A stretch of 64,000 bases of DNA from Oxytricha trifallax (lineage: Eukaryota; Ciliophora; Spirotrichea; Sporadotrichida; Oxytrichidae), in NCBI GenBank assembly GCA_000711775.1, contig ARYC01018380.1:1-64000 (forward strand). Reading direction: 5' to 3'. Position 1 is the stretch's first letter. Each line of letters starts with the position of its first letter. Of the stretch, positions 35,997-48,159 are shown one piece after another. Made by a program: the position numbers and the translations under genes. Below the pieces are notes generated by a model. That model was not told the DNA's origin, made no database searches, and saw only the letters and a list, made by a program, of their open reading frames with translations.

Positions 35997-36497
35997 ATGA
36001 AAACGTTAAGAAAATTCATGTAGAACTTCTAATACGCATACTCGTAGGACAGTTAACGTTTCTATGATAAATACTCTTTTCAAGTGAAATTGAGAGATAC
36101 CGGCATGATGAAGCAAACTAGTTGCTCTGGACATGTTAGAAATGCTACTTCCTAGAATTATTGATGACTTGATTAAAAAATGCAGCCAATCTTTTAGTGT
36201 TTTGTATTAGTCGCAAATAATGATTATTAATTATGTGATTGAATATAATACTTGAAACTAGAGCATGCAAGTTAAGTTCAACTCAGACAGAATTTTTCTT
36301 ATCTTCATTCTTAGCTTATAATAGGTTGTCTAGCTTGTAAAGGCAATCTTAATTTATATGAATAGAAGAAGAACAGATAAGTAGGAAGGATTTGCTTAGA
36401 GTGGCAGCACTCATAAGGTCAGCAGCATATTAAGAATGACAATGTAGGGTCTAATTTTAGATTAACTAATGCATATCAAATTCATCTAAATTGATTG
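35997..36497 (+). CDS. Possible host coding segments
   Basis: Unrecognised. ATG 35997 to TGA 36162-36164 gives MKTLRKFMQNFQYAYSQD and FYDKYSFQVKLRDTGMMKQ. A second open block, about 36253-36497, gives SMQVKFNSDRIFLIFILSL then MNRRRTDKQEGFAQSGSTHK and ends at TGA. The two could be parts of one gene separated by about 90 bp of AT-rich DNA. Evidence is composition only. Confidence 0.3.
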
Positions 36498-39400
36498 AAG
36501 GGTTTTGCTAGTAGATTATTTAACAACAATATACAAATATATTAAGCAAATAAGTTTTGTTGTAGTAATTCAATATAAAAAAATTGAAAACTATGAAGTA
36601 AAAAGTTCAATTACAGGATGTCTCTTCAGTAAATTGATATTTTTATATCAAATAGCTATAAACATCATTTGTATCAGAACTATGATATTAATTATTAAAT
36701 GGGTAAATTAATTAATTTACTAAGTCGATTTTGCAATTTATCCTCAAATTGTGGTTTGAAAATTCAACTATACAATTCCAGATTTCTTGAACTACTTATT
36801 TAAATCAATCCCTTAACTTCAGGAAATTGAGGGCTATTGATATGGCAATGCCTGTATTATAGGTATCAATTGAAATACATAAAAACGCTAAATATTATTA
36901 AACTTACTTTGCTATAAATATTGATAAGATACAAAATATCAGAAAATTTGTTTAATTAAATATGCAAAAACTGCCATATATTATAAATTTATAAATCAAA
37001 TCTCATTTAAATTATTAAAAAACGAAATAAATAAAGCGTAATGCAACCAAAATACAGTTTTTATTTTTGCAACAGTGATTATTTATAATATCATGAATTA
37101 TTTTCTTATAATTATTTAAAATCAATTACTATTCAGCGAAGACACTCATATGTATCTAAAGATAAAAGTGTTTAGCATTAAAATGATTTATTGTAGTTTG
37201 TGAATAATTCATTGATGTTTAATATTTCTCAGAGTAGTTATAGTAAGAATGAACTGGTGGCAAAATTTGAAATTTGTTATGAAGTTAATGAATATAATAA
37301 ATAATTAAAGATTTTAGATTAAATTTAAACCAAAATAGATTACTTACTTTGAATTTTAAGTGTAAAAAGTAATGGCTTCACTGGAGAGTATTATACTTTT
37401 TGAGTCATCTCATTCCATTTTCAATAGAATTTAATGAAATATAAATATAATCTGTTATTTCACAACTTTGAATTAAAATTCAATTTCAAAAATTCATGAT
37501 CGATAGAATGGCTTATTAAATGTAAGTATATATTTTTATTATTGATTATAATAATTAGTTGAAGCTATAAGCACTATTTTTTGTTAAAATTTTAATCAAA
37601 AATTTAGCCAGATTGCATTATTTCCCCCATCTATATGCCTCTTAAATTATTCCTTAAAGACATTCAAAGAGCTACTTGTTCAATAAGTTAACCAATAAAA
37701 CCTTGTTAATACATGTATTCTATTTAATTGTTAAAATAAGCATCATTAATTTTTTTGTATAATTTCTTATGCTTTTCTTTTCAATTAAAAGACAGAGATT
37801 ATATTTAAATCGTACTTTATATTGACTCAGCATTACAATTTTTCAATATACATAATATTAAACTTTTTCTTCTCCCCCCCCCATTTCTAAGCATGCATAC
37901 CTCCAGCTCTATTGAATTTTAATCCTCTTTCCTCTTAGGAAAACGAATTTTAACCAAAACATACAATAAACTTTCTCAATATAGGAAATTAAAAGCAAGG
38001 AAATTTCCTTGGCAAAACACTAAAAAAAGAATTATATATTAAATCTAAAATAATCCTATAAATATTTTGTATTTAATATGCATATTTATCAAAAGCGAAA
38101 AAAATTTAAATTGACGTTTATGATTATTTGAAATGAAGTTGTATATAATATCTTGAGATTGTTATTTATACATTAATGGCTGGACAAAATAAATCTTTAA
38201 TTATTAAATTATTCTTTAATAAATATACTAAATTTAATGAGCTTAAATAATTTTCAAGTAATCCTTTTGCTTTATTTGGTATTAAGTGACTGGAGTTATC
38301 TAATATGGTAATGATTTATTTGTTTGTTTTATTCATATAATAGATTTAATATGTCATAGATACAGGACTATTTTAAAGCAGCTATTGCTTAATATTCTAA
38401 TTAATTTTCCACCCTACTCAAGAGAATGTTTGAAAATGCTTTTGTATTTCAATTTCTACAATAAAACTTACTACAATAATTATAAACTGAATCTTTGATT
38501 GTTCAAGTCTGATATTCTATATCAAACTTTTGAATATACAAAATCTATTAGACTCTAAGAATTTACAATTTGTTCTATGCATTTAAATGAGCTATAGATT
38601 AACTTCTTACTTAAAACATTCTATCACTTCCCTTTGGTTACAAATCATAATCTTAATATTTTTTGTTTTATTTTTGATAACTTTATGACAATTTATTTTT
38701 GTCTAACATTCATTTATAATTATATGACTTTTATAGTACAGTACTCTCTAGGTGTCAAAAAAGGCAAATAATTTACCATTCTTAAATTATTTATTGATTA
38801 AAAGATGAATGGGTAAAATATTTTCTTTGCTTTATTCAAAGTTATTGTTTGAGTTATATTGTAAATTTGGGTTTTTATTTTGATATATCGACTGAATCAT
38901 TGATAAAAATATACAAATGTGATAAATCTATATGCAAGTTATAAAAGATAAACTTGGTTAAACAAATATATATTCATCCTCTTCAATTGGAATTAAATTA
39001 GAGGTAATATCTCTATATAAATAAATTAATTTAGCTTTGAAGATTTGTATATAAATTAATAATTTTGAACAGATGCAACCTATAAACATATAAATAGTAA
39101 CTCACTAATATTAATATAAATAATAAATATATAATTGTAGAGAAATAAATCAAAGGCAAAATTAAAAAAAAATATTATCATCAAAAAGATTTATCAATAT
39201 TAATTAAACATTACTTTTGTTATTAATGATTAAACATCATTTGCAGATGCTACTTTTGTCTTTTAAACTTTTACGAGAATCCTATTTATACTACATCCCC
39301 AAGATTGTAATTTTTAATAATATTAATACACTGAGAAATGTTAAATTTTATATTCATTTAAATTTAACTATAGATATTTGGTGTATATAATCTTATGATT

Positions 39401-40329
39401 TAATAATAAAATATGTATAGGTATAGCAATATATGAGAATAATATAGAAGTTTTTTACTTTATTTGAAAAACAATTGCAACAGTATTACTTTATATCTTT
39501 TCTATTATAAATTGAAAATCATAAATAGATTTGATATTCTTATGCTCCCACCAGACATTGTACTCTTCAAATTATGAAGTAATATTTATAAAGATAATTA
39601 TAACATTGCAAATAGTTCTGATTGCATCAATTAGATTCATAAGGTAATAGCAGATTGAAAAATATTAAGAAATAAATTAAAAAAATGAAAAAATTTAAAT
39701 TAATATTGATATACTTACTTTGTTAATTTATAAATATATTTTTCATTATGAATATATTATAAAACATATACAAATAAATTGTTCTTAAAAATCTAAAAAA
39801 ATAAAAATTTCAAAACATTTGGGGATATTTTAATCACCATATAAGCCAATTGCTAAATTATTCCGAGAATGTATCAGCAAATAAATCATGTACCAGTAAA
39901 CTAAGAAATAAAACAAGTGAAAAAAAAGAGAAATGTAAAAGAAAAAAAAGTAGAATTTTCAAATAAGAAATATTTTATCCTGAGTATAAATTAAATATTA
40001 AATTATAGAAGCTAAATTGATTAAATCAATAAATAGAAAAAAAGCACATAGAATAATAATAAAGAACTTTACCTCAAGATAAGAAATCTCTATCAATGAA
40101 AAAATGCTATTAAGAGGAATGCATATAGATATAATAAACTTACTAAGTTTGAAAAGATCTCTTAATTAAGAAGCAGAAAGTAAAAATGAAGCGATCTTAA
40201 AACAGAAATTTTTTATAACTTATAAAAGCTTATGATTAAAGTCTCTCTATCAAAAGACACTTTTCATATAAAATTATAGGAGCAAGAGAAATGAGTTACT
40301 CTCATAACAGATATTAGATTAATAAAAGA
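36498..40329. other. Long AT-rich stretch, nothing recognised
   Basis: About 3.8 kb with no supported gene on either strand, no terminal inverted repeats and no tandem array; a C run of about nine bases is present near 37870. Confidence 0.45.
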
Positions 40330-41649
40330 AGAATGAAAAAGGTAAGTCTCATTATACATAGACAAGAATAAGCTTGATTTTAGTAATTAATAAAGTGTTC
40401 ATTTGAAATTTCAATTTAAATCGTGGCTTCAAGGATCCTTGAAAAATCAAAGATTTTTTACTTTGTCATAGCGTAGTCGAATTGCACATAAATGCTTATG
40501 ATAAAATTAAGAAATTAAAATAGACAAGAATAAGCTTGAAGTTGGTAGTTGAGAAAATATTTATATTAAATTGCAATTTAAAAATGACAAACGTGATTTT
40601 TTAGATCCCAAAAATCTCAAATAGCTTTTACTTTGTCGTAGTGAAGTCGAATAGCACATTATTGCTTATGATAAAATAAGAAATTAAAATAGACAAGAAT
40701 AAGATTGACTTTGATAGTTGAGAATGTGTTCATATGAAATTTCAATTTAAATATGACAAACGTGACATCAAGGATCATTCAAAAATCAAAGATTTTTTAC
40801 TTTGTCGTAGCGTAGTCGAATTGCTCATAAATGATTATGATAAAATTAAGAAATTAATATAGACAAGAATAAGCTTGAGTTTGGTAGTTGAGAAAGTGTT
40901 CATATGAAATTTAATTTAATAATTTAAATCGTGACATCAAGGATCTTTCAAAATTCAAAGAGTTTTTACTTTGTCGTAGAGAAATAGAATAGCTCATTAT
41001 TTCTAATGATTTGATAAAGAAATTAATTTAGACAAGAATATGCTTGAGTTTGGTAGTTGAGAAAGTGTTCATATGAAATTTAATTTAATAATTTAAATCG
41101 TGACATCAAGGATCTTTCAAAATTCAAAGAGTTTTAACTTTGTCGTAGAGTAGTAGAATTGATCATAAGTGCTTATGATAAAATTAAGAAATTAATATAG
41201 ACAAGAATATGCTTGAGTTTGGTAATTGAGAAAGTGTTCATTTGAAATTTCAATTTAAAAATTTACATCGTGACTTCAAGGATTTATCAAAAATAAAAGA
41301 CTTTTTACTTTGTGAAAGCGTAAGCGAATTGCTCATAAATGCTAATGATTCAAACAACAGTCAATATATACAAGAATAAGATTGAGTTTGGTTGTTGAGA
41401 AAGTGTTCATAAGAAATTTAATTTAAAAATGTAAATCATGACTTCAAGGATTTATCAAAAATATAAGACTTTTTACTTTGTGAAAGCGTAAGCGAATTGC
41501 TCATAAAGGTTTATGATAAAATTAAGAAATTAATATTGACAAGAATAAGCTTGAGTTTGGTAGTTGAGAAAGTGTTCATATGAAATTGTAATTTAAATTA
41601 GTTAATCGTGACTTCTAGGATTTCTCAAAAATCAAAGAGTTGTTACTTT
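40330..41649. repeat. ~170-bp satellite array, about eight copies
   Basis: Direct tandem repeats with period about 168-171 bp, recognisable by GACAAGAATAAGCTTGA at about 40361, 40524, 40693, 40862, 41033, 41201, 41369 and 41536. Each unit also carries TTGAGAAAGTGTTCATATGA, TCAAGGATC, and CTTTGTCGTAGCGTAGTCGA. Copies differ at a few percent to ~15 percent of positions, so the array is not recently homogenised. A ~170-bp satellite is, as far as I recall, known from Oxytricha micronuclear DNA; identity with it needs a direct comparison. The array is cut at 41649 by element C and resumes at 45673. Confidence 0.9.
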
Positions 41650-41726
41650 CATGAAAAATTTTTACAAAAATAAAAGTAATACATAAACTAGATCTAGAAG
41701 GCTTTATAAATTTAATTATAATGTGA

Positions 41727-42825
41727 TCAATCATTTTATTCCACAAGCGCATTGCCATACGATGTCCAATCTGGTCTTACATTGTTCTCCTTTGCGTATA
41801 TTTCCAATTTTAGTTTGTCAGAACCTATTTTCTAAATAAAGCTGTAAATCTTATCTTGTTTTCTTGTGTGTTCTCTGACTGGAGCTATTACTACATTCTC
41901 TGCTATGTGATATGATACTTTGTCCTTGATATTACCCTTTTTAGCTATGATGAATTTCTTAAAGCAGTGTGAAGCGTAAAAGCCCCATCCACAATGTATT
42001 TTTCCAGTCTTTGTGAGCTTCAGCCACATACCCTCATTAACTTCCTCTTACCCATGCTTCTTGATGAATTCTTGTGCCAAATGTCTTTTCTAATTGACAA
42101 CCCATATTATGAGAATTTCCCTCTCTTGCATTAAGTTTATTGGCATATTCAAAAAATCTTAGTCTGACATAGTATCATAGGGAGGGTCTTGTTTAGTCTC
42201 CATGCAGGGTCCATCATAACAACTTCATAAAGCTTACCATTACTTCTCAAGCAATCTTGAGCTATCTATTGCCATTTTGTAATATCATTTATATCTCCTC
42301 TAAACTTTATAGGCTCAGTGAGTGCTTTGTATGTGAGAATTTTGACTTTTCTTTTTACTGCAACTAGCTCATAGTTTTTGTAAATTCTGATTTTAATAAT
42401 TTGATCCCCCTGATATATCCCTTAAGCTTTTTGTTTTTGAAGTTTTTCTTTCATTATTTAAGCATCAATGGGTTTTAGCTTGCATGAGTCATAATGTCTC
42501 TCGCAGTTAAATACTCTTCCAAATTTTTGGTTGCAAAAGATGCAAGTTGACTTCATCTCCTTCTCCTTCTCCCATGCCTTAGTTTCTGCATTCTCAACTT
42601 AATGTTTTAGATTCACATTAGTGCTAAGTGACCCTTTGCTTTCATATGAATGATCGCAATATCTGCACTCTTATCTTTTTGTGTCATCAACCACCTTGAG
42701 CCTATTTCACTTTCCGAGCAATGAATTTTTACTAAATATTATCTCTGAAAATATAGCTTCACCAATAACCTTTCCTAAAATAAAACCAAATATCCCGTTC
42801 CACTTAACTAAATATTTAAAATGAG
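41727..42825 (-). CDS. Zinc-finger plus MT-A70 (METTL3-like) N6-adenine methyltransferase, transposon-borne
   Basis: Predicted S-adenosylmethionine-dependent N6-adenine methyltransferase (DNA or RNA target unknown). Order: an N-terminal stretch with one in-frame TGA; two zinc-binding motifs, CRYCDHSYESKGSLS... and CIFCNQKFGRVFNCERHYDSC; then the MT-A70 domain. Visible family blocks: EVVMMDPAW (usual motif DPPW, so the second residue differs), PYDTMSDQDFLNMPI, ILIIWVVNQKRHLAQEF, GFYASHCFKKFIIAKKGN, VVIAPVREHTRKQDKIY and NNVRPDWTSYGNAL, in the same order as METTL3. One frame shift falls right after DPAWRLNKTLP. TGA stop at 41727-41729; start not certain. Domain identification is firm; activity of this copy is doubtful. 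Confidence 0.88.
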
Positions 42826-43762
42826 TAAAATCTCACTTTTCCACAAAAAAATTTGTAAAATCTCACTTTCCTTAAAAAATGAAGAAAAATGAATTTACTT
42901 ACAAATAAAAGGGCTTTGTTTTAATAGGTTCCATTATACAACTTTTAATAATTAATTCTTTTTATAATTTCTATTATATAACAATGTAATTAATCTATTC
43001 CCGTTATTCTTTTAAATTAAACTTAATAATTAAAGCTACAAATTAATAATAATGAAGAGAAGTATGGCAGGTCTCAATGATGGTAGTCTAATAAATTAAA
43101 AAAAGGTAAGTTAACCAGTATTTCTTTTTACAAAACATACTTTTAAACTAAAAAATGCTTAAATAAACAAAGATTTTAAACTTAGATTTTACTATAATGA
43201 AAACTACCAAGAAGGGTTAGTATTTGGAGTGTTAAATTATTTAAAATCTATTATAGATTGGCTCTTTCGATGATGAAGTAAATTTTAGTTGAAATATAAT
43301 TACTTTTTATTTAGAGAATATAATCACTAATAAATTGAGAACAAGCCTATGTCAGCTTGAGCAAAACTTTAAGATGTAAGTTAAATATTGCCTTATTTTG
43401 GACTAGTATGTATGTCCAATTATTTTCTTTCAAACTTTTCATATAAACCTACAAAATGAGAAATAATAAATCTAACAAATACTTAAATACAAAATACCTC
43501 TAATTATTATGTTTATAAATTATGTCAATGGTTTAGCTACATTACTTGTTAGTTACTATTTAAACAATTTGTTTTTTTTTAATAATCTTTTACAAAATTT
43601 AATATTCAACTTAAAAAATTAAATTCTAATCAATAGAAAATTGGCTAGCTTTTCTTGAATTTCAATAAAGAGCTCAAGAATCTCCTCAAGATTCAAATTA
43701 ACTAAACAGAAATAACTATCAAATAGGTATAATAGTTATCAATTATTTAATATTTATTTAGG
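42826..43762. promoter_or_regulatory. Divergent intergenic region of element C
   Basis: Separates the methyltransferase gene (minus) from the 22-kDa gene (plus). AT-rich; it contains a pair of short direct repeats GTAAAATCTCACTTT near 42825-42880. Its last ~150 bp (TTAAATTCTAATCAATA..., CTCAAGATTCAAAT) are conserved in element E. Promoter role is inferred from position. Confidence 0.3.
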
Positions 43763-44523
43763 ATGCAAAGTGACGAAGTCAGAGGCCATGACTATAGGGA
43801 GCTCCAACTAAAGTTTAGATCCAAGAAAGACCTGATTCAATTCCTGAAGTTCAATAGTAAACTTAAATTATTATAATATTTATAGAGGGGTACTACCTCC
43901 CACCAGATAACAAAACCACCATGAGGTTTCTCAAGGATTTTCTGGCAGGCAAAAAACACCTACTTAACAGCGCAGATGTTCAAACTTTCAATGTGCCTTA
44001 CAATGAAGAGCTTTCAGTTAAAAAGAGATTTTCGAGCAAATTTAGGATGATTAAAGCATCATGAAGTTCATGAATTACTACGACGACTATTGGGTGCTAC
44101 CAGACAGAAAGTACTTGTATGGCGTATTAGGGACTCTCTGGCCTAATTATGTGAGTGAACTTATAAAACACGCTAACAGAATGAAGAATGCTACTACCTT
44201 TTAAGAGGATAAACAAGACTTGATCTATATAAGAGAAGACATTTTTAAAAAGCTCGAGAGTGAGCCATTTTATTCTAGTAATTGTTTTGATTATTTATTG
44301 TATTTTTATAGAGACAAAGGGCAAAGCCCTATCGATGCTTAAGTTCAAAGCAAAGCCAAGGAGGGAAAAGCAGAAAAGATAGTATCACGAAATATCAAAA
44401 CCCTTTCTCAAGTTTAAGGAGGAGTAAGAGGGTCATGGGCCCAAGAATATAATGACCGAGGAGGTTTCCTCATGTTTGGAAGGATAGGGAAAGCACAAGC
44501 CATCGGACTTGGAGATGGAATGA
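43763..44523 (+). CDS. 22-kDa-type protein (element C)
   Basis: Function unknown; homologous in order and intron positions to the TBE 22-kDa gene. ATG 43763 opens MQSDEVRGHDYRELQLKFRS. Intron 1 is 43857-43885 (29 nt) and intron 2 is 44278-44311 (34 nt), both GTAA...TAG. Exon 2 contains YYLPPDNKTTMRFLKDFLAG, NSADVQTFNVPYNEELSV, MKFMNYYDDYWVLPDRKYLY and GVLGTLWPNYVSELIKHA; exon 3 contains QYHEISKPFLKFKEEQEGHG and ends at TGA 44521-44523. One single-base frame shift near 44035 interrupts exon 2. Confidence 0.82.
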
Positions 44524-44569
44524 AAAATGTTATTTGAAATAAATTATTATATTCACTAATTAAATTAAT

Positions 44570-45607
44570 TCATCGGATAAAGTCTCTCATTAAATTTAAA
44601 TACCTATCAACAATTCTTTGTATTGTTTCCCTTTTCACGCTTTCTATTGAACTTTTAATCAGCTTTATATGTTCACTACCACAATACTTGAAGTCATAGT
44701 TTATCAAGTTTGTTTTGTAATGGTGCTTTATTCTAGAAAAAACCTCCTCAATACATTGGTACTCAGAAGAGTATGGAGCATTGAAGAGGCATTTCCATCC
44801 ATAACTTCTTATTAAATCTTAGACAGCTCGACTACGGTGGCTACGCAAATTATCCCAGAATATCACAACTTGCGTGTTCTAATTGACAACTCTTAAATAC
44901 TCTAGCATGTCTTAGCAGTCTGTTGTGTGAATTGAAAATGGCTTGATCATATAACCCTCTAATCCCGATTCCCAACTTATTCCCACAATAACAGCTTGAG
45001 TCTTGAGATTCATACCTAACTTATTAGCAATGCAGTTACTGTACTGTGGAGCCCATGTCATTGAACTAGTTTGGAATAGTTTGAATATTATCTCATCGAT
45101 ATAAATTATCTTATTAGGACTATCAACTTGCTATTTTAGGGAGCTGAAGCTAGATAATCTTTACTCTAGTAATCTTTAAGCTTAATTATGATTCATCCTG
45201 TGTTTAGTTTTCATGATTTTATATTTTATTTTAAACTTTTTGTAGATTCTATGGAGTTGAGAAGCAGTTAAATGGTACTGAGGAAACCTATCAGTAATAT
45301 GAAGTGCTCAAGTTTCAAGAGAAAGTCCTTTCTGCATATCAAGCATCTCGGAAGATGTGATGAAGCGCAGGAAATTTTCAGGGTAAAATTTAGAACAAGA
45401 GAGCTTACCACTTTTCTTTCCTTCTACAAGGTTATGGTGATGGGAAAAGAATTTCTTAACCAAATAAATTGACAAACCCAAAAGTGTGGATATAGTTGAA
45501 TAACTGGCCAAAGTTTTGCTTCTATCAAACTGGTTGTTAGACCCATACCTCAGTATAAAACCATAGGTCTATAACCTATATTCAACTTTTTAATTCAAGT
45601 TTTCCAT
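44570..45607 (-). CDS. DDE transposase (element C)
   Basis: TBE/Tec-like DDE transposase of 346 codons. ATG 45607 opens MENLNQKVEYRLQTYGFIL; a helix-turn-helix-like region (STISTLLGLSIYLVKKFF) follows. Catalytic blocks: NKIIYIDEIIFKLFQTSS (first D), QVVIFWDNLRSHRSRAV (second D) and APYSSEYQCIEEVFSRIKHH (E). TGA stop at 44570-44572, 46 bp from the stop of the convergent 22-kDa gene. The only defect is an in-frame TGA at 45308-45310, where the copy in element E has AGG (Arg), so it looks like a single nonsense change (probably CGA to TGA). Confidence 0.88.
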
Positions 45608-45672
45608 TATATAAACTTACTAGCTTGTATATTTCTAAATATTTATTAACGCTTTATGCAAAAAATATTATG

Positions 45673-45770
45673 ATTGTCAAAGCGTAGTCGATTAGCTCAA
45701 AAATGCTAATTATTAAATAAATATATTTATTTAGACAAGATTAACCTTGAGATTGGTAGTTTTATTGTTA
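45673..45770. repeat. Continuation of the ~170-bp satellite right of element C
   Basis: Resumes in phase with the array left of the element: GTCAAAGCGTAGTCGATTAG, then a diverged GACAAGATTAACCTTGAGAT and TTGGTAGTTTT. It fades out after about 100 bp. Confidence 0.8.
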
Positions 45771-45939
45771 TTTATTTAATGTGTGATATGAGAGAGAACC
45801 TTTTCATAAGCTTTTATAAGTTATACATTAAATGTGTCTTTTGCATTCCTCCTTCAATCTCTCCTTTACTGACTTAGAGACATTTTATTTGATGGTAATG
45901 TATATGACGATTTTTGTATTTCTGTTTCTATATAATTGT

Positions 45940-46140
45940 TTTCTCTTATCATGATTTACTTTTATTATTTTTTTATTTTAGTTTTTTATTTTTTTTTATT
46001 TTTTTATAATTTTTTTATTATCTAATTTTACTTGAGTTTCATATTTTTTTATATATTTTTTTATTAATTTATGCCCTCTTTATTTTTATGATTTTTTTAT
46101 TTACTTTTTTTCTCTTTAGATTGTTTTATCTTATAAAAAG
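45940..46140. repeat. T-rich low-complexity tract
   Basis: About 200 bp made mostly of T runs separated by single A or AT on the plus strand. No coding or structural role is evident. Confidence 0.6.
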
Positions 46141-46439
46141 CTATATAATTATAATTATTTCCATATCCTAATGTATTTGTGACATAAATATATATTTTAA
46201 TCATTATCTTTAAGTATTATAATAAAGAAATTGAGATTTTTATTATATATTAACATTCTCTAAGTCCAATAAGTTATTAAATTTCCATTATCGTTAGCGC
46301 TATTTTTATGATTGCCACGGTTATGAAAATGAATAAATTATGTTTTAATGAAATAAAATAGTATAATGACTTTTATAATTATACTTACTTATATCAGATT
46401 ATATTATAATTTTTACAATAGTCATAGATGTTTATGATT

Positions 46440-46710
46440 GGTTATCCTCTTAGCATATTTCGTTATGTTATTTCTATTGATACTCTGGAAGAGCACACAT
46501 GCCATGATTAGCTTCTTTTGTGAATATAATGTTGCATTCGCTTCTCCCAGAATGTCTTCTGCAGTTTCGCTGGCATCTCTTGTAGACAGCGATTCCTATA
46601 TATAAAGCTGTTTCCATAGATGATGGAGGGCATGAGTCTTGGGGTATGAAGTTTGAAGAAGAATTTAGGTTGAAAACTGTATTGAGGCTGATTACTGACT
46701 CTTCTACAAG
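46440..46710 (-). CDS. Possible host coding segment, Cys-containing
   Basis: Unrecognised. The minus frame that begins after a TGA near 46712 gives VEESVISLNTVFNLNSSSN, FIPQDSCPPSSMETALYIG, VYKRCQRNCRRHSGRSECN and IIFTKEANHGMCALPEYQQ. G+C is clearly above the flanks. The ATG-initiated frame at 46747 on the same strand is a shadow with less plausible composition. No family assignment. Confidence 0.36.
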
Positions 46711-47633
46711 TAAGATATGATATGATCATCATGTAGAAGTGCAACATTGTTAGAAATATTAATTATAATAAGACTTTTTTAATATAATTATAATAAAATA
46801 TCCATTTTTATTCTCATTAGGCTTTTTGATTTTAATATAAGCATTGTTGTTGTAATAGCTGTAGAGTCTTAAATTAAAAAACAATATGGGTTTTATCATA
46901 GTAATTATTGATTTTAATGTTTAACTCAAATAGCAATTTTATCATCTTTGAATTAATCTAATTGAGTTGCCAATCAACATTAATAAAATGATGAATTCTT
47001 TATAATAACTATATTTTCAGTTACTGCTGAAAATTATTTGACAATAAGTTATTATTATTAACTTTTCAACTACCCTCTTGATATATAATATCATATTCTA
47101 TAGGATTTAACCATTCAACTTCTAACTGTTTATTGGAAAAGAATTACTATGAATAAGTACACCATTTTCATTAATAATTTATAGAATAGTTTCGATATTT
47201 ATTATCTTTGCAATTAACAAAGGTATTGTTTTTTTCTACATCCTTATCATTTTCATTTTCTTCTATTTTCTTTAGGCTTATAGGTTTTTTATATATGTAA
47301 TTTTCATTTCATAAATACATATTATTTGGTAAAATTAAGATTATTATTATTATTATTATTTTAATAATTATTCATTTATATATTTATTTATATATATATT
47401 TTCTCATTGTAGTTTTATCTTATATTATAATAAATATAGATATTAAGGAAATTTAATTGATTATTTTGAATAATTTACAGCTGTTTATAATGTTATTCTA
47501 TGCAGCATTTGCTGTAATGTTTTACCTTCATTCTTTTCTTACTTCCAGTAGTAAATTCATTTCCATTTAAAATACTTTCGCTCCCATCAGCAATCATACT
47601 GTCCTGCTATCAGCCATTACTTAATTTTGTGTT

Positions 47634-47960
47634 TCAATTATTCCCTATTTTTATGTGATGATTGGTTAGCCTTTTATTGAACTCTGAACAAGCTTGAATT
47701 ATGTCGCTTAATACTCTCCTTTCTGATTCATCTCATGACTGCTCTTTCTACAAATGATCATATAAATTATATTTAATTTCTGCTTATTTTCGTCTATCTC
47801 ACTGAGTCTTTCTTTCAATTCTACTCACAGTTAATCCATAATAACACTGTTCTTTACAATAAGTATTCCTTGGCATATACCTAAGAGTTCCCGCTATCTC
47901 TGTCCAATTCTCATTAAACTTCATCTTCCAGGGTGGTTCAATTTATCTCTCAAGCATATT
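47634..47960 (-). CDS. Myb/SANT-like segment of a host gene (C-terminal part)
   Basis: Minus frame to TGA 47634-47636: EPPWKMKFNENWTEIAGTLR, then YMPRNTYCKEQCYYGLTVSR and DESERRVLSDIIQACSEF. NWxEIAxxLxxMPRNTxxxxxxxY is the pattern of the second half of a Myb/SANT repeat. Two in-frame TGAs stand exactly where a Myb repeat would have Trp (before DRRKQ and before DESERRVL), while two other Trp codons here are normal TGG. Lies ten to sixty bases from the left end of TBE copy B, and the same-strand coding block at 52140-52739 on the other side of the TBE could be its upstream part. Confidence 0.45.
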
Positions 47961-48020
47961 CATTTCTTTTTTTGAAATTCACCTGCTATTTTCATTATTA
48001 ATCATACTTGTGCCATTATT

Positions 48021-48037
48021 CAAAACCCCAAAACCCC
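48021..48037. repeat. Telomere-like left end of TBE copy B
   Basis: CAAAACCCCAAAACCCC, the exact two-unit C4A4 telomere-like terminus, directly after the target duplicate ATT. Confidence 0.95.
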
Positions 48038-48159
48038 TTAGTGAGGTTTATAAGTGCTTTGATTTGTAGGGTATAGTTGGGGTCTTATTGGGGTTAGTAG
48101 AGAAAACGCAGGTTTTATGCGAATTTAATGAATATTTAATGAGTATTAGAGTACTTAAT

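Larger units (their letters stand above)
41650..45672. mobile_element. TBE-like transposon C carrying an MT-A70 methyltransferase gene
   Basis: A 4023-bp element inserted in the 170-bp satellite. Removing it together with one 3-bp flank (TTT on the left, ATT on the right) restores the satellite phrase ...GTTACTTTGTCAAAGCGTAG, which fixes both ends. The ends read inward CATGAAAAATTTTTACA and CATAATATTTTTTGCATA, weakly similar to each other and shared with element E. Gene order is that of TBE: third gene (minus), 22-kDa gene (plus), DDE transposase (minus), but there are no C4A4 telomeric ends and the third gene is zinc finger plus MT-A70 instead of zinc finger plus kinase. Best-preserved copy of its type in the window. 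Confidence 0.88.

Noticed and set aside
40330-41649. CRISPR array
   Set aside because: The repeat unit is the whole ~170-bp period with no unique spacers, and the DNA is from a ciliate.
48021-48037. C4A4 repeats as a true chromosome telomere
   Set aside because: The motif is only two units long, occurs as inverted pairs 4.1 kb apart, and is flanked by ordinary sequence and a 3-bp duplication, so it is the TBE terminus.
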